DNA of 6,024 nucleotides from the NCBI GenBank assembly GCA_017530275.1, contig JAFXMP010000335.1:1-6024 (forward strand), given 5' to 3'. Positions 5,356 through 6,024 of the stretch are shown here, in pieces. The stretch is from Clostridia bacterium. GTDB lineage: Bacteria > Bacillota_A > Clostridia > Christensenellales > Aristaeellaceae. The notes beneath the pieces are model-generated. The model was given only the letters and a program-made list of their open reading frames with translations. It ran no database searches and was not told the origin of the DNA. The stretch's first letter is position 1. Every line of letters begins with the position of its first letter. A program made the position numbers and the translations under genes.

Positions 5356-6024
5356 TCACAGAATCACAAGGATCACGTTGAAGCCTTCGTAGTTGCGGAA
5401 AAAGATGGATTTTGCCTGCTTTTTCACCAGCATTACGCCCATGGATTCCAGGAATTCTTCCTTCACGTCCTGCTGCAGCCGGCCCGTTTTCAACAGGAGC
5501 GGATTGAAATACGGCGCGCTGTTGCGGATGCGGAGGATGTAATCTTCATTGTCGTCCCGGTACATTGTCACCTGGATATATTCGTTCGCCTTACCGGTGA
5601 ACGCCTTTTCCATCGTGATCAGACAAAGCTCTTCCGCGGCCAGCTGAATCTGCATGGCCTTTTTCATGGGGATTTCCTGCGCTTCGCAAAATGTTTCCAG
5701 CTCGCCAAGCAACAGGGGCAATTCATGGTTGCCGTTGTCCATCACGGCGCTGAAAACAGGAAGAGACGCTTCCGGAACCGCCTTGCGGCGCACCCGATCC
5801 ACCAACGCCAGCGTCAGCAGGGAAAGCGCTTCACAGATCGGAAACAGCCACCAGAACCGTACCGGAAAAAAATACCCCAGCACGAACGTAGACGAAAGCA
5901 GAAACAGCGAGTAGCGCAGCACGGTGATCAGGCTGCTCATCCATTTCTTTCCGACAGATTGATAATACCCCGCAAGAATCACCAAAGCACCCGCGAAAGG
6001 CGCGCTCACGCAATACACGCGGAT
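5356..6024 (-). CDS. MATE-like membrane protein fused to a degenerate GHKL ATPase domain (5' end outside window)
   Basis: The frame is open to the window edge (222 codons visible), so the true start lies beyond 6024; the GTG at 6018-6016 is only an internal valine. The first about 80 visible residues hold three hydrophobic segments (Y-C-V-S-A-P-F-A-G-A-L-V-I-L-A-G-Y-Y-Q; S-L-F-L-L-S-S-T-F-V-L-G-Y-F; W-W-L-F-P-I-C-E-A-L-S-L-L-T-L-A-L). Their order and the Y-Y-Q-S-V-G-K turn resemble the last helices of MATE exporters. A cytoplasmic domain of about 125 residues follows with the layout of a RsbW-like ATPase: A-A-E-E-L-C-L-I at the N-box, I-R-N-S-A-P-Y-F-N-P-L at G1, and E-S-M-G-V-M-L-V-K-K at G2. 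The Mg-binding Asn of the N-box, the G1 Asp and the G2 glycine pair are replaced, so kinase activity is doubtful. It may act as a membrane-bound binding partner in the same switch as the next gene. Confidence 0.78.
   Translation of the reverse strand: MRVYCVSAPFAGALVILAGYYQSVGKKWMSSLITVLRYSLFLLSSTFVLGYFFPVRFWWLFPICEALSLLTLALVDRVRRKAVPEASLPVFSAVMDNGNHELPLLLGELETFCEAQEIPMKKAMQIQLAAEELCLITMEKAFTGKANEYIQVTMYRDDNEDYILRIRNSAPYFNPLLLKTGRLQQDVKEEFLESMGVMLVKKQAKSIFFRNYEGFNVILVIL

Overview
The window looks like chromosomal DNA of an anaerobic, probably gut-associated Clostridia (Oscillospiraceae/Lachnospiraceae type). This is inferred from a GH43 beta-xylosidase of the Firmicutes type, an IS110 transposase N-terminus of a kind common in gut Clostridia, strong AGGAGG-like ribosome binding sites, and a SpoIIE/RsbU-style partner-switching operon. 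No rRNA, tRNA or CRISPR array was seen.

Left part (1-1770, + strand): the last 15 codons of an unidentified gene, a 101-bp AT-rich gap with promoter and operator candidates, and an intact 523-codon GH43 beta-xylosidase with all three catalytic acids in place, followed by a weak hairpin terminator.

Middle part (about 1840-3218): a scar with no intact gene. In order it holds a 17-bp inverted repeat, a short tail of an IS5-type transposase, an IS3-type terminal repeat abutting a 5'-truncated aldo/keto reductase, a 3'-truncated flavin reductase-like gene, and an inverted, internally deleted IS110-family remnant. The IS110 remnant keeps its start codon, ribosome binding site and structured non-coding left end. 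A strong + strand terminator closes the region. The two metabolic remnants are 22 bp apart in one orientation and look like a former redox operon broken by insertion sequences at both ends.

Right part (3235-6024, - strand): a two-gene signalling operon. The upstream gene, cut by the window edge, encodes the C-terminal part of a MATE-like membrane protein fused to a degenerate GHKL (anti-sigma-factor-like) ATPase domain. After 33 bp comes a membrane-anchored sensor with HAMP and a PP2C/SpoIIE phosphatase, fused to a RsbW-like ATPase domain. An in-frame TAA stop lies inside this ATPase domain, between the N-box and the G1/G2 boxes. The original protein was probably 695 residues; as written, translation stops at 622.

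The points most worth a second look are the interrupted phosphatase/kinase fusion, the MATE-pseudo-ATPase fusion beside it, and the possible bridge-RNA region in the IS110 remnant.
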